Notes under the pieces: generated by a model | Databases searched by the model: none | The model's input: the letters and a program-made list of their open reading frames with translations, nothing else | Told to the model about the DNA's origin: nothing | Part shown: piece by piece, positions 52,925 to 62,247 of the stretch | Position numbering within the stretch: the stretch's first letter is position 1 | Layout of the letters: each line of letters starts with the position of its first letter | Source: an uncultured Cyclobacteriaceae bacterium | GTDB taxonomy: Bacteria > Bacteroidota > Bacteroidia > Cytophagales > Cyclobacteriaceae | Assembly (NCBI GenBank): GCA_947492745.1 | Contig: CANLOE010000010.1 | Span: 29,495-93,494, forward strand | Length of the DNA: 64,000 bases | Reading direction: 5' to 3' | Position numbers and translations under genes: made by a program

Positions 52925-53165
52925 TCTTTCATTTTCATTTGGTGAGTATTGATTATTAATCGTCGCATGGAATTCACAGTAATGACATTTATCTTAAGTC
53001 AAGTACTTTTTCGATAATGCTCATTGCTGTACGTAATCTTTTGGCTCAAAATGTCGTTGAAACCTCCGCAGATAGCACTGCTTCTTTGTCAGTGGCTAAA
53101 TCCTCAGGACATTATTTTCACGTTCGTATCTCTCCAAAATAAGTGATAACAAATTTTTGAAATTA
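52925..53165 (+). repeat. Family-F interspersed repeat, copy F5
   Basis: Contains CGCATGGAATTCACAGTAATGACATTTATCTTAAG and the tail AAAATAAGTGATAACAAATTT. Same orientation as the other F copies, directly downstream of E2. Confidence 0.62.
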
Positions 53166-53186
53166 ATAACTACTGCCGAAACTTCT

Positions 53187-53870
53187 CTAAGATTCCTGTG
53201 GCTTTGATGGTATCGCCTCGGTGGGCCTGTTATCTCCTTCTTTCTCTATTTCACTTTCTTTTTCGCTCCCGACGAAATAACGCTTCTGCATGATCAGGAT
53301 AATCAGAACTCCCATAAAGATAGACGAATCGGCGATATTGAATACAGGACTGAAAAACAGAAAGTGCTGACCGCCGACGTAAGGGAGCCAGCTGGGGTAC
53401 TCTCCATCGAACAAAGGGAAGAAGAGCATATCGATTACCTGCCCATTGAACCATTTAGTAGGTGCGTTATTGGGTGCGTTGTCCAGAAAAAATCCATAAA
53501 AAGTACTATCGATAACATTGCCTACAGCGCCTCCTAAAATCAATGCTACACACCATAACAACCCTTTTGGCATGTCTTTTTGAACGAGGTTGTACAAATA
53601 GTAACCTATACCTAACATTGCACCTAGACGGAACAGTGTCAATGCCAGCTTACCATACATCGAATTCCATTTCAAGCCAAAGGCCATACCCGGGTTGAGC
53701 AGGTAATGAAGCCGGAACCAATCGCCCAAAATCATAATTTCCTCTCCAAGATACATGTTATAATGTACCAGAAGTTTCACCACTTGATCTATAGCGATAA
53801 CCAATACCGCCAGTAAGAAGTATTTGAGGTATGGTTTTTTTGGGGTATCTGTTATTGCTGGACGCTCCAC
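53187..53870 (-). CDS. lspA: Lipoprotein signal peptidase
   Basis: Inner-membrane aspartic protease that removes lipoprotein signal peptides, 227 residues with four transmembrane segments. Active-site motifs are LGGAVGNVIDS and VFNIADSSIFMG, each with a catalytic Asp. It is longer than the usual 160-170 residues because of a loop before the last helix (about 135-165) and a charged C-terminal tail, as often seen in Bacteroidota. The start is GTG at 53870, 4 bp after the ileS stop, so it is in the ileS operon. Confidence 0.95.
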   Translation of the reverse strand: MERPAITDTPKKPYLKYFLLAVLVIAIDQVVKLLVHYNMYLGEEIMILGDWFRLHYLLNPGMAFGLKWNSMYGKLALTLFRLGAMLGIGYYLYNLVQKDMPKGLLWCVALILGGAVGNVIDSTFYGFFLDNAPNNAPTKWFNGQVIDMLFFPLFDGEYPSWLPYVGGQHFLFFSPVFNIADSSIFMGVLIILIMQKRYFVGSEKESEIEKEGDNRPTEAIPSKPQES

Positions 53871-53874
53871 GATT

Positions 53875-56800
53875 TTATGCTTCTATTTTTACCACTAATT
53901 TATGTTCATCCATCTCCAAGAGCTTTCCTCCGGACAGCTCATCGGTTATCGTCAAAGATAGCGCCTGTGTCTCTTGGCAGATGTACTTTTTGTTCACTTC
54001 CAAAGCTCCGTTGATGAGGTCATTGCTCTTTTCGACGTTGATTTTTATCTTATCCTGTACTTCGAGTCCCATGTCCTTGCGCATATTCTGTACGCGATTG
54101 ACCAGATCTCTGGCGATACCTTCTTGCTTCAGTGCTTCGGTAATCGTTATATCCAATGCAACGGTCAGGTTCCCTTCACTGGCAACGGACCAGCCAGGGA
54201 TATCCTCTGAGAGGATTTCTACATCTTCCAAAGTAAGGGGTATCACTTCTCCCTCTAGGTGCAGGTCCATTCCATTATTTTTTTCGATGCTCACGATATC
54301 TTCCTGCCCAAAGGTACTGATTTTTGCTGCAATGGTTTTTAGTTTGGCACCATATTCTTTCCCAAGCTTCCTGAAGTTGGGCTTGATCTTCTTGACAATG
54401 ATGCCCGAAGCATCTTCGAGGTAGTCAATGGCCTTCGCATTGACTTCGGAGAGTATCAGTGGTGCTACTGCCTGCACTTTGACCTTGAATTCCTGATTCA
54501 GGACGGGCAGGAGAATCTTGGACAGTGGCTGTCTCACTTTGATGCGCTCTTTCTTTCTTAAAGAGTGGGCTAGGGAAGAAATCCGCTGTGCCAAATCCAT
54601 TTGCTCTTCAAGATCTTCATCGATAAGCTTCGCATCCGCTATAGGGAAATCGGTAAGATGGACCGATACGAGGTTTTCGTTTTGCGATACGCCGTTGAGG
54701 TTATTATAAAGCTGCTCGGTATAAAAAGGAGCTATCGGAGAAGCCAGTTTGGCTATTGTTTTCAGGCAGGCATATAAGGTACGATAGGCCGATTTCTTAT
54801 CATCGTTATATTCCCCGCGCCAGAAGCGCTTTCGATTCAAGCGAACGTACCAGTTGCTCAGATCATCCGTAGTAAAGTCTTGTATCAGCCGGGCTGCTCT
54901 GGTCGGCTCATAGTCCTCATAGGCACTATCGACGGCTGTCATGAGGCTATTCAGTTTGGAAATAATCCACCGATCGCTTTCCGTTCTTGCCTCTGGGGAG
55001 ATTCCTTCTTCTTCGTATCGGAAGCCGTCAAGATTGGCATATAATGCAAAAAAAGAATACGTATTCTGCAAGGTTCCGAAGAACTTGCGCTGTACCTCCA
55101 CGATACCTTCCAGATTAAACTTGAGGTTATCCCAAGGGTTGGCATTGGAAATCATGTACCACCGGGTAGCATCAGGGCCGTATTTATCCAGTGTCGTGAA
55201 GGGGTCCACAGCATTGCCGAGGCGTTTGGACATTTTGGCCCCCACATCACTGAGTACAAGTCCATTGGCGATAACGTTTTTGAAGGCTACCTGATCGAAG
55301 AGCATTCCAGCGATGGCATGCAAGGTAAAGAACCATCCCCGGGTCTGGTCGACACCTTCGGCGATAAAGTCCGCAGGGTAGCTCTTTTCGAAGACCTCTT
55401 TGTTCTCAAAGGGATAATGCCACTGTGCATAAGGCATTGCTCCCGAGTCGAACCACACGTCGATAAGATCAGGCTCTCGGAACATCTGCTGCCCACTTTC
55501 ACTGACCAGTACGATATCATCCACATAGGGGCGGTGCAGATCGATATCCTTACCTTCATAAGGAGACTTCTCCATCATACCCGCTGCGATGGACCTCTCT
55601 ATTTCTTCTTTCAGCTCGACAATGGAGCCGATACATTTTTGCTCTGTCCTATCTTCGGAGACCCAGATGGGCAGGGGTGTCCCCCAGAAGCGGGAGCGGG
55701 ATAGGTTCCAGTCCACTAGGTTGGCCAGCCAGTTACCAAAACGGCCCGTACCCGTGGAGGCGGGCTTCCAGTTGATGGTATCATTCAACGCTACCAACCT
55801 ATCTTTGAAAGCAGTGGTCTTGATAAACCAGGAGTCCAGAGGATAGTAGAGTATGGGCTTGTCCGTCCTCCAACAGTGCGGATAGGAGTGTTCGTATTTT
55901 TCCACCTTGAAGGCCCTGTTCTCTTCCTTGAGTTTGATGGCAATGAGCACATCCAGTGATTTATCGGGAGTTTCCTCAGGGCCGTAGTATTCATTCTTCA
56001 CGTACATGCCCGCAAAATCAGTGATTTCCTTTACGTATTTACCTTGTTTGTCCACGATAGGCACTTCGTTGCCCTCCTCGTCCTCGACGAACACCCCCGG
56101 CATATCGTTCTGTACGGATACACGGTAGTCATCTGCCCCGAAGGTCCGGGAGATGTGCACGATGCCCGTACCGTCTTCCGTGGTCACAAAGTCGCCTGCG
56201 ACTACGGTAAACGCAGGTTTTGGTAGTGGCACATAGGGCAGTAACTGTTCATAATCGAGTCCTATCAGTTCCTTCCCTTTGAAGGTATCCACTACTTCGA
56301 AAGGGATTAGTTTATCGCCTTCGTTATAGTCTTCCAAGCTGATATCCTTGGCCTTATTGTTAAAATAGTAGTGTAGACGGTCCTTTGCCAATATCACATA
56401 AGAAGGGACAAAGGTATAGGGGTTGAACGTTTTTACCTTTATGTAATCGATTTTCTCCCCTATCGCCAGACCGTTGTTTGCTGCCAATGTCCAAGGGGTC
56501 GTAGTCCAGGCCAACAAGAACAGCTCATCTGCCCCATCGAAAAAGCGGAGAGACTTTTCATTGTTCACCAGTTTGAACTGCGCAGTGATGGAAGTATCCT
56601 TTACATCTCTATAAGTACCCGGTTGATTCAGCTCATGAGAACTTAGCCCCGTGCCGGCAGCTGGGGAATAGGGCTGTATGGTATATCCTTTATAAAGGAG
56701 GTCTTTTTCATGAAATTTCTTCAAAAGAAACCAGAGTGACTCCATGTATTCTTTGTCGAAAGTGACGTAGGGATGGTCCAGGTCTACCCAATAGCCCATT

Positions 56801-57210
56801 TTCTCGGTCAGTTCATCCCACTGGTCCTTGTACTTCATGACCGTCTCACGACATTTGGTATTGTACTCTTCGACCGTTATTTTTTTTCCTATGTCCTCTT
56901 TGGTGATACCCAGTTCTTTTTCGACCTGTAGTTCGACAGGAAGACCGTGGGTATCCCAGCCGCCCTTTCGCTTGACCTGAAACCCCTTAAGCGTCTTATA
57001 GCGGCAGAAAATATCTTTGACGGCCCTTGCCATCACATGGTGTATGCCCGGTGTACCATTGGCAGAAGGTGGCCCTTCATAAAAAGTAAAACTTGGTTTT
57101 CCTTGCCGACTATCAATGGAAGCTTCGAATATCTTTTTTTCTTTCCAAAATGCAAGCACTTCCTCGGCCATAGCGGCGTAGTCTAGTCCTTTGTATTCTT
57201 TATATTTCAC
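53875..57210 (-). CDS. ileS: Isoleucyl-tRNA synthetase (type 2-like)
   Basis: Class I tRNA synthetase of 1111 residues. The HIGH-equivalent sequence is FYEGPPSANGTPGIHHVMAR (about 43-62) and the KMSKS-equivalent is AKMSKRLGNAVDPF. Also GWDTHGLPVE and an editing domain. The GTPGIHHVMAR form and the long C-terminal domain (VRQPLSKILLPV..) mark the type-2, eukaryote-like IleRS, a class known for low sensitivity to mupirocin. The start codon is GTG. It lies between an RND transporter gene and lspA. Confidence 0.96.
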   Translation of the reverse strand: MKYKEYKGLDYAAMAEEVLAFWKEKKIFEASIDSRQGKPSFTFYEGPPSANGTPGIHHVMARAVKDIFCRYKTLKGFQVKRKGGWDTHGLPVELQVEKELGITKEDIGKKITVEEYNTKCRETVMKYKDQWDELTEKMGYWVDLDHPYVTFDKEYMESLWFLLKKFHEKDLLYKGYTIQPYSPAAGTGLSSHELNQPGTYRDVKDTSITAQFKLVNNEKSLRFFDGADELFLLAWTTTPWTLAANNGLAIGEKIDYIKVKTFNPYTFVPSYVILAKDRLHYYFNNKAKDISLEDYNEGDKLIPFEVVDTFKGKELIGLDYEQLLPYVPLPKPAFTVVAGDFVTTEDGTGIVHISRTFGADDYRVSVQNDMPGVFVEDEEGNEVPIVDKQGKYVKEITDFAGMYVKNEYYGPEETPDKSLDVLIAIKLKEENRAFKVEKYEHSYPHCWRTDKPILYYPLDSWFIKTTAFKDRLVALNDTINWKPASTGTGRFGNWLANLVDWNLSRSRFWGTPLPIWVSEDRTEQKCIGSIVELKEEIERSIAAGMMEKSPYEGKDIDLHRPYVDDIVLVSESGQQMFREPDLIDVWFDSGAMPYAQWHYPFENKEVFEKSYPADFIAEGVDQTRGWFFTLHAIAGMLFDQVAFKNVIANGLVLSDVGAKMSKRLGNAVDPFTTLDKYGPDATRWYMISNANPWDNLKFNLEGIVEVQRKFFGTLQNTYSFFALYANLDGFRYEEEGISPEARTESDRWIISKLNSLMTAVDSAYEDYEPTRAARLIQDFTTDDLSNWYVRLNRKRFWRGEYNDDKKSAYRTLYACLKTIAKLASPIAPFYTEQLYNNLNGVSQNENLVSVHLTDFPIADAKLIDEDLEEQMDLAQRISSLAHSLRKKERIKVRQPLSKILLPVLNQEFKVKVQAVAPLILSEVNAKAIDYLEDASGIIVKKIKPNFRKLGKEYGAKLKTIAAKISTFGQEDIVSIEKNNGMDLHLEGEVIPLTLEDVEILSEDIPGWSVASEGNLTVALDITITEALKQEGIARDLVNRVQNMRKDMGLEVQDKIKINVEKSNDLINGALEVNKKYICQETQALSLTITDELSGGKLLEMDEHKLVVKIEA

Positions 57211-57265
57211 TTTCTGATTCCGTTTTCGTGCGCTTAGATTCTTTGTGGGCCTCTCGGCTACCTTT

Positions 57266-59668
57266 TCATTCTTTCTGTACCTTGATCAGGTCAAGATCGA
57301 TTTCTTCATCTTCATCTTCTTGATAAAAGCCATCGTCGTACTGTTCTATCAGTGGATGCATGTTCTGCTTACGTTTACCATCATCAAAGGTCAACAGCAG
57401 GGCGGGCAACACTATCAAGTTGGTGAACATGGCAATCAACAAGGTCGTGGAGGTAAGTATGCCCAAGGCCACCGTACCACCGAACCCCGAGCCGGCAAAG
57501 ATAACGAAACCTGCAAAAAGGACAATGGACGTATAGATCATGCTTGCCCCGGTCTCTCGTATACTTTTACTGACGGCCACACTTACGAAGAAGTTGTTGG
57601 CAAACAATTCCTGACGGTACTTGGCCAGAAAATGTATAGAGTCATCCACCGATATACCAAAGGCAATACTGAATATCAATGCCGTACTGGGCTTTAGAGG
57701 AATATGGAAGTAGCCCATCAGACCGGCGGTGATGAGTAGCGGAATCAGATTAGGGATGAGAGAGAGTATGATCATCCTTACATTGGCAAATAGAATAGCC
57801 ATGATAATAGCGATGATGCCAAAAGCCAGCAATAGGCTCAGGCGAAGGTTCTCTATCAGAAAATCATTGCCTCGGATGAACAAAGGAGTGGAACCTGTCA
57901 CATGTACATTGATATCGGTACCGCCAAAAAGGCTGTCGATTTCAGGAGCGATGACCTGATAGAGGAGCGAGTCCATCTTATTGGAACCGATATCCGCTAC
58001 CTTCAGGGATATCCGCATCTTTTGTGAAGTAGAATCGATAAAGGAGGTCAGTAGTCCTGTATCGTCCGATTGGTTTTTCAGGTAACGCAATATGTATCCC
58101 CGCTCACGTTTTGTGGGCAGTTGGTATCGCTCTGGGTTGTTATTGTAGAATGCTTGCTTGGAGGCTTTCACGAAGCTGACGACGGACACGGGTTTGGAGA
58201 TGTCTCGGTGCGACTCCAGAAATGTCTCGAATGCTTCTACTTTTTTGAGGTTCTTTATTTGGGTGACTCCCCTTCGCTTTCCTGTGTCCACCACGATTTC
58301 CAGCGGCATAATACCGCTGAAGTTCCTCTCGAAGAACAACAGATCTTTTTTCACCTGACTTTTTTCCGGTATGTCATCGACCATATAAGATACGGTGTCT
58401 ATTTTGTACATACCTACAATAGAGAGGGCTACGATGGCCGCAGTGGAGATATAGATATAGGTACGCCGACGATGGACCAGCGCATCCAGCACGTTCAATG
58501 CCTTATCGAGTGGTCGAAATCGGAGGTGTTTCAGTTGCTTTCCCGTGGGTGCGGGCAACCAAGAGAACACGCTAGGTATAAGTATGATACTAACGACAAA
58601 TGTCGCCAGAATATTGATACCTGCCACGGTACCGAACTCCTTGAGGATAACGATATCAGTGGACAGTAACACTAGAAATCCTATAGCTGTGGTAAAATTG
58701 GTAATCAATGTGACCAGACCTATTTTACGGATCACGGTACTGATGGCTTTCATCTTGTTACCGTGCTTCTCGTATTCTTGATGGTACTTATTGAGCAGGT
58801 AAATACTATTGGGAATACCAATAACTACAATAACGGGAGGGATAAGGCCTGTCAATAGGGTGATTTTGTAGCCAAACAGTGAGAGTGTGCCCAATACCCA
58901 TATCACTACAATCGCTATGATGATCATCGGGAATACAACAGCATTCCAGGCCCGAAAGAAAATCAATAATATCAGGCCCGTGACCATGACAGAAAGGAGC
59001 AGAAAGAGTTTCATCTCCTTGGCTACCTTGCCCGCAATGACCGATCGCACAAAAGGAAGCCCTGCATAGTGTAGTTCGATACCCGTATCTTTGGAGAAAG
59101 CCTGTCCGGCCTCTTGCATTTCCTCTGTCAGGGCCAGTCTTCTCTTGGTATTGAGTACGTCTTTTTTGATGGAAATCAGCATCAGCAGTGCTCCGTTGTC
59201 CGGATTGATGAGCTGTCCGCTATAAAACTTTTGTTCTTTGGCTACCTGTAGTAGACTATCCAAGCCTTTCTGCTGTGCGGGAAAACTACTGAATATCTTT
59301 TCCAGATCAAACCGGGCATTAGCAGTATCTTTTTTCAGTCGGTGAAGTAATGGCAGGGATATCAATTCATTGACACCCTCTAGGTGACTTATGGTCTCGC
59401 TCAGGTCCCTATAGGCCTTAAAGTTATCCAGACGGTATAGAGAACTATCTTTTGAGCCTATGGCCACAACGTTGCCGTCTTCACCGAACAGTTCCCTGAA
59501 CTGCTCGTAATAGACCTTATCGGGATCATCAGAAGGTACGGTATTGGACAAGGTGTAACTCATCTCTACTCCTCGCCCTAAATAGGCCATAAAAACAGTG
59601 ATGACCACCAAAAGAATGACAAGCGAAAGCCTGTATTTTATTATGATATGTGCTAGCTTATTCCACAT
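57266..59668 (-). CDS. RND-superfamily transporter (MMPL/SSD type)
   Basis: An 800-residue membrane protein with about twelve transmembrane segments in two similar halves: first helix LSLVILLVVITVFMAYLGRG, then a large external domain, a helix bundle (LLSVMVTGLILLIFFRAW; LLTGLIPPVIVVIGIPNSIYLLNKYHQEY), and a second half with FSIAFGISVDDSIHFLAKYRQEL, the typical RND GxSxDD motif. Members export lipids, hopanoids or similar. The acidic C-terminal tail is unremarkable. No periplasmic adaptor gene is adjacent. The 55-bp gap to ileS suggests one transcript. Confidence 0.88.
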   Translation of the reverse strand: MWNKLAHIIIKYRLSLVILLVVITVFMAYLGRGVEMSYTLSNTVPSDDPDKVYYEQFRELFGEDGNVVAIGSKDSSLYRLDNFKAYRDLSETISHLEGVNELISLPLLHRLKKDTANARFDLEKIFSSFPAQQKGLDSLLQVAKEQKFYSGQLINPDNGALLMLISIKKDVLNTKRRLALTEEMQEAGQAFSKDTGIELHYAGLPFVRSVIAGKVAKEMKLFLLLSVMVTGLILLIFFRAWNAVVFPMIIIAIVVIWVLGTLSLFGYKITLLTGLIPPVIVVIGIPNSIYLLNKYHQEYEKHGNKMKAISTVIRKIGLVTLITNFTTAIGFLVLLSTDIVILKEFGTVAGINILATFVVSIILIPSVFSWLPAPTGKQLKHLRFRPLDKALNVLDALVHRRRTYIYISTAAIVALSIVGMYKIDTVSYMVDDIPEKSQVKKDLLFFERNFSGIMPLEIVVDTGKRRGVTQIKNLKKVEAFETFLESHRDISKPVSVVSFVKASKQAFYNNNPERYQLPTKRERGYILRYLKNQSDDTGLLTSFIDSTSQKMRISLKVADIGSNKMDSLLYQVIAPEIDSLFGGTDINVHVTGSTPLFIRGNDFLIENLRLSLLLAFGIIAIIMAILFANVRMIILSLIPNLIPLLITAGLMGYFHIPLKPSTALIFSIAFGISVDDSIHFLAKYRQELFANNFFVSVAVSKSIRETGASMIYTSIVLFAGFVIFAGSGFGGTVALGILTSTTLLIAMFTNLIVLPALLLTFDDGKRKQNMHPLIEQYDDGFYQEDEDEEIDLDLIKVQKE

Positions 59669-60187
59669 GGACGAACAAAAGCCTCAAAGGTAATGATTTT
59701 TAAAATATGATTTTGATTTCACTATGGAAATGAGGTGTATACTATGTATATCTTATCAGAACCGTAGAAATCGGGAAAACAAGGATTACGGTCTTCTACC
59801 TTGGGATACGTGTTTAATGACTATTCTAAAATGTATCCCTTATTTTCATGCGTATGTATTGGTTTTCAATCCGAATTATGCATTTAGCTCACTAGTTAGT
59901 TTTATTTTGATGGTGTTCATGAAACGATTTTCATTGATTTGACAAAAATCAATGAAAGCATCGATAAATACAAATTTCCTGATTCCGTTAAAAATGACAA
60001 TCCTTTTCCGAAATTTGCGATCTAAAAACCTATCCCGGCTTTGAATAACTAAAAATCAGCTAAATGAATGTGTTTTTTGAGCAATTATAGCGGTGCTACG
60101 CTGAACCCAAGAAAACCTGCTGATTTGCGGCGATTTAAAGCTTAAATCGAAGTCCTAGCACATCATTACAGAACAGTCTCTAAAATT
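59669..60187. other. Intergenic region with decayed repeats
   Basis: Contains a short F-like stretch (59828-59870, AAAATGTATCCCTTATTTTCATGCGTATG) and the decayed E-like element listed at 60011-60168. No gene is seen. Confidence 0.45.
60011..60168 (-). repeat. Decayed type-E palindromic element
   Basis: AAATCAGCTAAATGAATGTG, TAGCGGTGCTACGCTGAACC and TTAAATCGAAGTCCTAGCAC follow the order of E1 (13488), but the ACCC termini and flanking duplications are lost. Confidence 0.6.
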
Positions 60188-61546
60188 CTAATATTCGTTT
60201 CCCGGTAAAGATATTCCTTTGATTTTTCTAAACAATGATATAGCATGGGAATCTGTCATACTGGCGATATAATCTGTACAGTTCATGACCACCTTATAAA
60301 CGTCAGGAGCCTCCCAGCTCATTTCTTTCACACGTGCCTCCGGCATGAGCCGTAACAGGCCTTTATGCTTTCCCATACTTTTACCTTTGCCTATGAACTG
60401 CTCGTAAGCTGCGGTGGTAAAACTTTCCAATAACCCTGGAAGCACTTCAAATCCTGCGGCCTCAGTGGCCACGACAGTATGAGAGCGGTATATCTTCTCT
60501 ATGGACAACTGAATGATTTCGGTCAGGATTGCCGATGATGCTATAAGCTCTGTTAGGGGTCTGTCGAAGTTGCCCTCTAAAATGGAGGCTTCATTGTCCA
60601 GAAAAACCTGCGTCACCTGATCGGTCAGTATACCGATGGACATCGCTCTTAGCGCACCGACCTGCTCGCTCTGCCCATTGATGGCATTTAGCTTTTGACG
60701 GTCGAAGCGAGTACCCAATATACCGGCCAAGAGTTCGACCGTCTTATCAAAACCCACCAGCCCCAGCCGGCAGCCATCCTCTAAGTCAATGATGTGATAG
60801 CAGATATCATCTGCCGCCTCGACCAGAAAAGCAAGCGGATGCCGATGCCATAGATAGGGTTCGTCAGCTTTTTGTTTTTTCAGACCTATCTCAGTGGCAA
60901 GGGTATGGAATACCTCCTTCTCGCTCTGGAAAAATCCATACTTTTTCTGACTACTTCGATCTGCATCGATACTATCGATAAGGGATTCTCTAGGGTACTT
61001 GCTAAAGGCCGCTAGCGTGGCATAGGTCAATTTCAGGCCCTGAAACTGTTTTTTGTTCAGGATACGAAAACCCTGTGCATTGCCTTCGAAATTGGTCAGG
61101 TCTTCCCACTGTTTTTCATCCACCTTGTCTTTAAAAAAAAGGCCCGAAGGGTGAAAACGGAAAAAGTCTGAAATGGCCTGCTCTCCCGAGTGCCCAAAAG
61201 GTGGATTACCCAAATCATGCGCCAGCGCAGCGGCCGCCACGATAGCACCAAAATCATAGGCACTGTACCGTTCTGCCAAGTGAGGATGACGCTGTAAGAT
61301 GACCTCGCCTACTTTCCTCCCTAAAGAACGACCAACACTGGATACTTCCAGACTATGGGTCAACCGGGTATGTACAAAATCATGCACGGGCAAAGGATGT
61401 ACTTGAGTCTTATCTTGTAGTCGTCTGAAAGGGTGCGAAAAGATTATCCTGTCATAGTCCTGCTCAAAAGCACTTCTAGCATCACTTGGATTGGATTTCT
61501 GACGCGCTCCCACACGCTGACTTGATAGCAATTGTTCCCAGTTCAT
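60188..61546 (-). CDS. dgt: dGTP triphosphohydrolase-like HD protein
   Basis: HD-superfamily dNTP triphosphohydrolase of 452 residues. Motifs: DYDRIIFSHPFRRLQDKTQVHPLP, DFVHTRLTHSLEVSSVGRSLG (first metal His) and LAHDLGNPPFGHSGEQAI (HD pair), later EAADDICYHIIDLEDG. The product removes triphosphate from dGTP or a related nucleotide and can take part in phage defence. The in-frame upstream extension of 55 codons contains a hydrophobic stretch absent from the family, so ATG 61546 is the start. It stands alone. Confidence 0.93.
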   Translation of the reverse strand: MNWEQLLSSQRVGARQKSNPSDARSAFEQDYDRIIFSHPFRRLQDKTQVHPLPVHDFVHTRLTHSLEVSSVGRSLGRKVGEVILQRHPHLAERYSAYDFGAIVAAAALAHDLGNPPFGHSGEQAISDFFRFHPSGLFFKDKVDEKQWEDLTNFEGNAQGFRILNKKQFQGLKLTYATLAAFSKYPRESLIDSIDADRSSQKKYGFFQSEKEVFHTLATEIGLKKQKADEPYLWHRHPLAFLVEAADDICYHIIDLEDGCRLGLVGFDKTVELLAGILGTRFDRQKLNAINGQSEQVGALRAMSIGILTDQVTQVFLDNEASILEGNFDRPLTELIASSAILTEIIQLSIEKIYRSHTVVATEAAGFEVLPGLLESFTTAAYEQFIGKGKSMGKHKGLLRLMPEARVKEMSWEAPDVYKVVMNCTDYIASMTDSHAISLFRKIKGISLPGNEY

Positions 61547-62247
61547 CGACAAGAATTTGATTAGAGCCGCAAATATAAGGATAATGCCCAGCATAACACC
61601 AAGCTTATTGAAGTTGCGAGACCTTAGATCTTTTCTGAACGGTACATGGCCCGTATTCCATAATAGCAAGATTATCGGACCTTCGAACTCAGGTTCTACA
61701 TTTATACTCAAAAAAAAATGAAATGGGAAGCCTTACAGGCAACGGCCAAGGAAAAAAAAACGTATAGTCGTTTAACCGTTACCCGTAGAATTGTCATTAG
61801 GGATTCTGGAAAATAGTGGCACTTAAGTCAATGAATTATCTTGTCCCAAATCAATTGCGTTTAGGTACAAGTTCATCATTAAGGCTTAGAGTGCAACAGA
61901 CCATTGTTTTTCAGCGATTTATAACGCAGAAAAGCTACGGTTAATTCAAAAAATGAATTTAACTTTGCTGATTTATGAGCTTTTGAAACTGTAATAGAAG
62001 ATATTTTACCATAAAGATCAGGTAAAGAGTATGAGGTCATTCCCAATGTTTATCACTTTGGTCATTCAGCCGTTTTTTCATCGCATACTCATATACCTAA
62101 ATATACATTTATATCGATGAGTGCTAGTTTTTTAGGAATTGTGCGGGTAATTATGTTATATTAATCACATGCGCTGGTAGACAAACCCTTGACGTTCCAT
62201 ATACCCCTGTATAACTTCATTTTTTTCGGTCAAGAATCACAGATAAC
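61547..62247. other. Divergent intergenic region, 700 bp
   Basis: Between dgt and the GAF/PAS gene. A stretch at 61906-62003 (TTCAGCGATTTATAACGC...GAAACTGTAATAG) recalls the decayed element at 29216-29405 and may be another old copy. No coding region or RNA is recognised. Confidence 0.4.
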
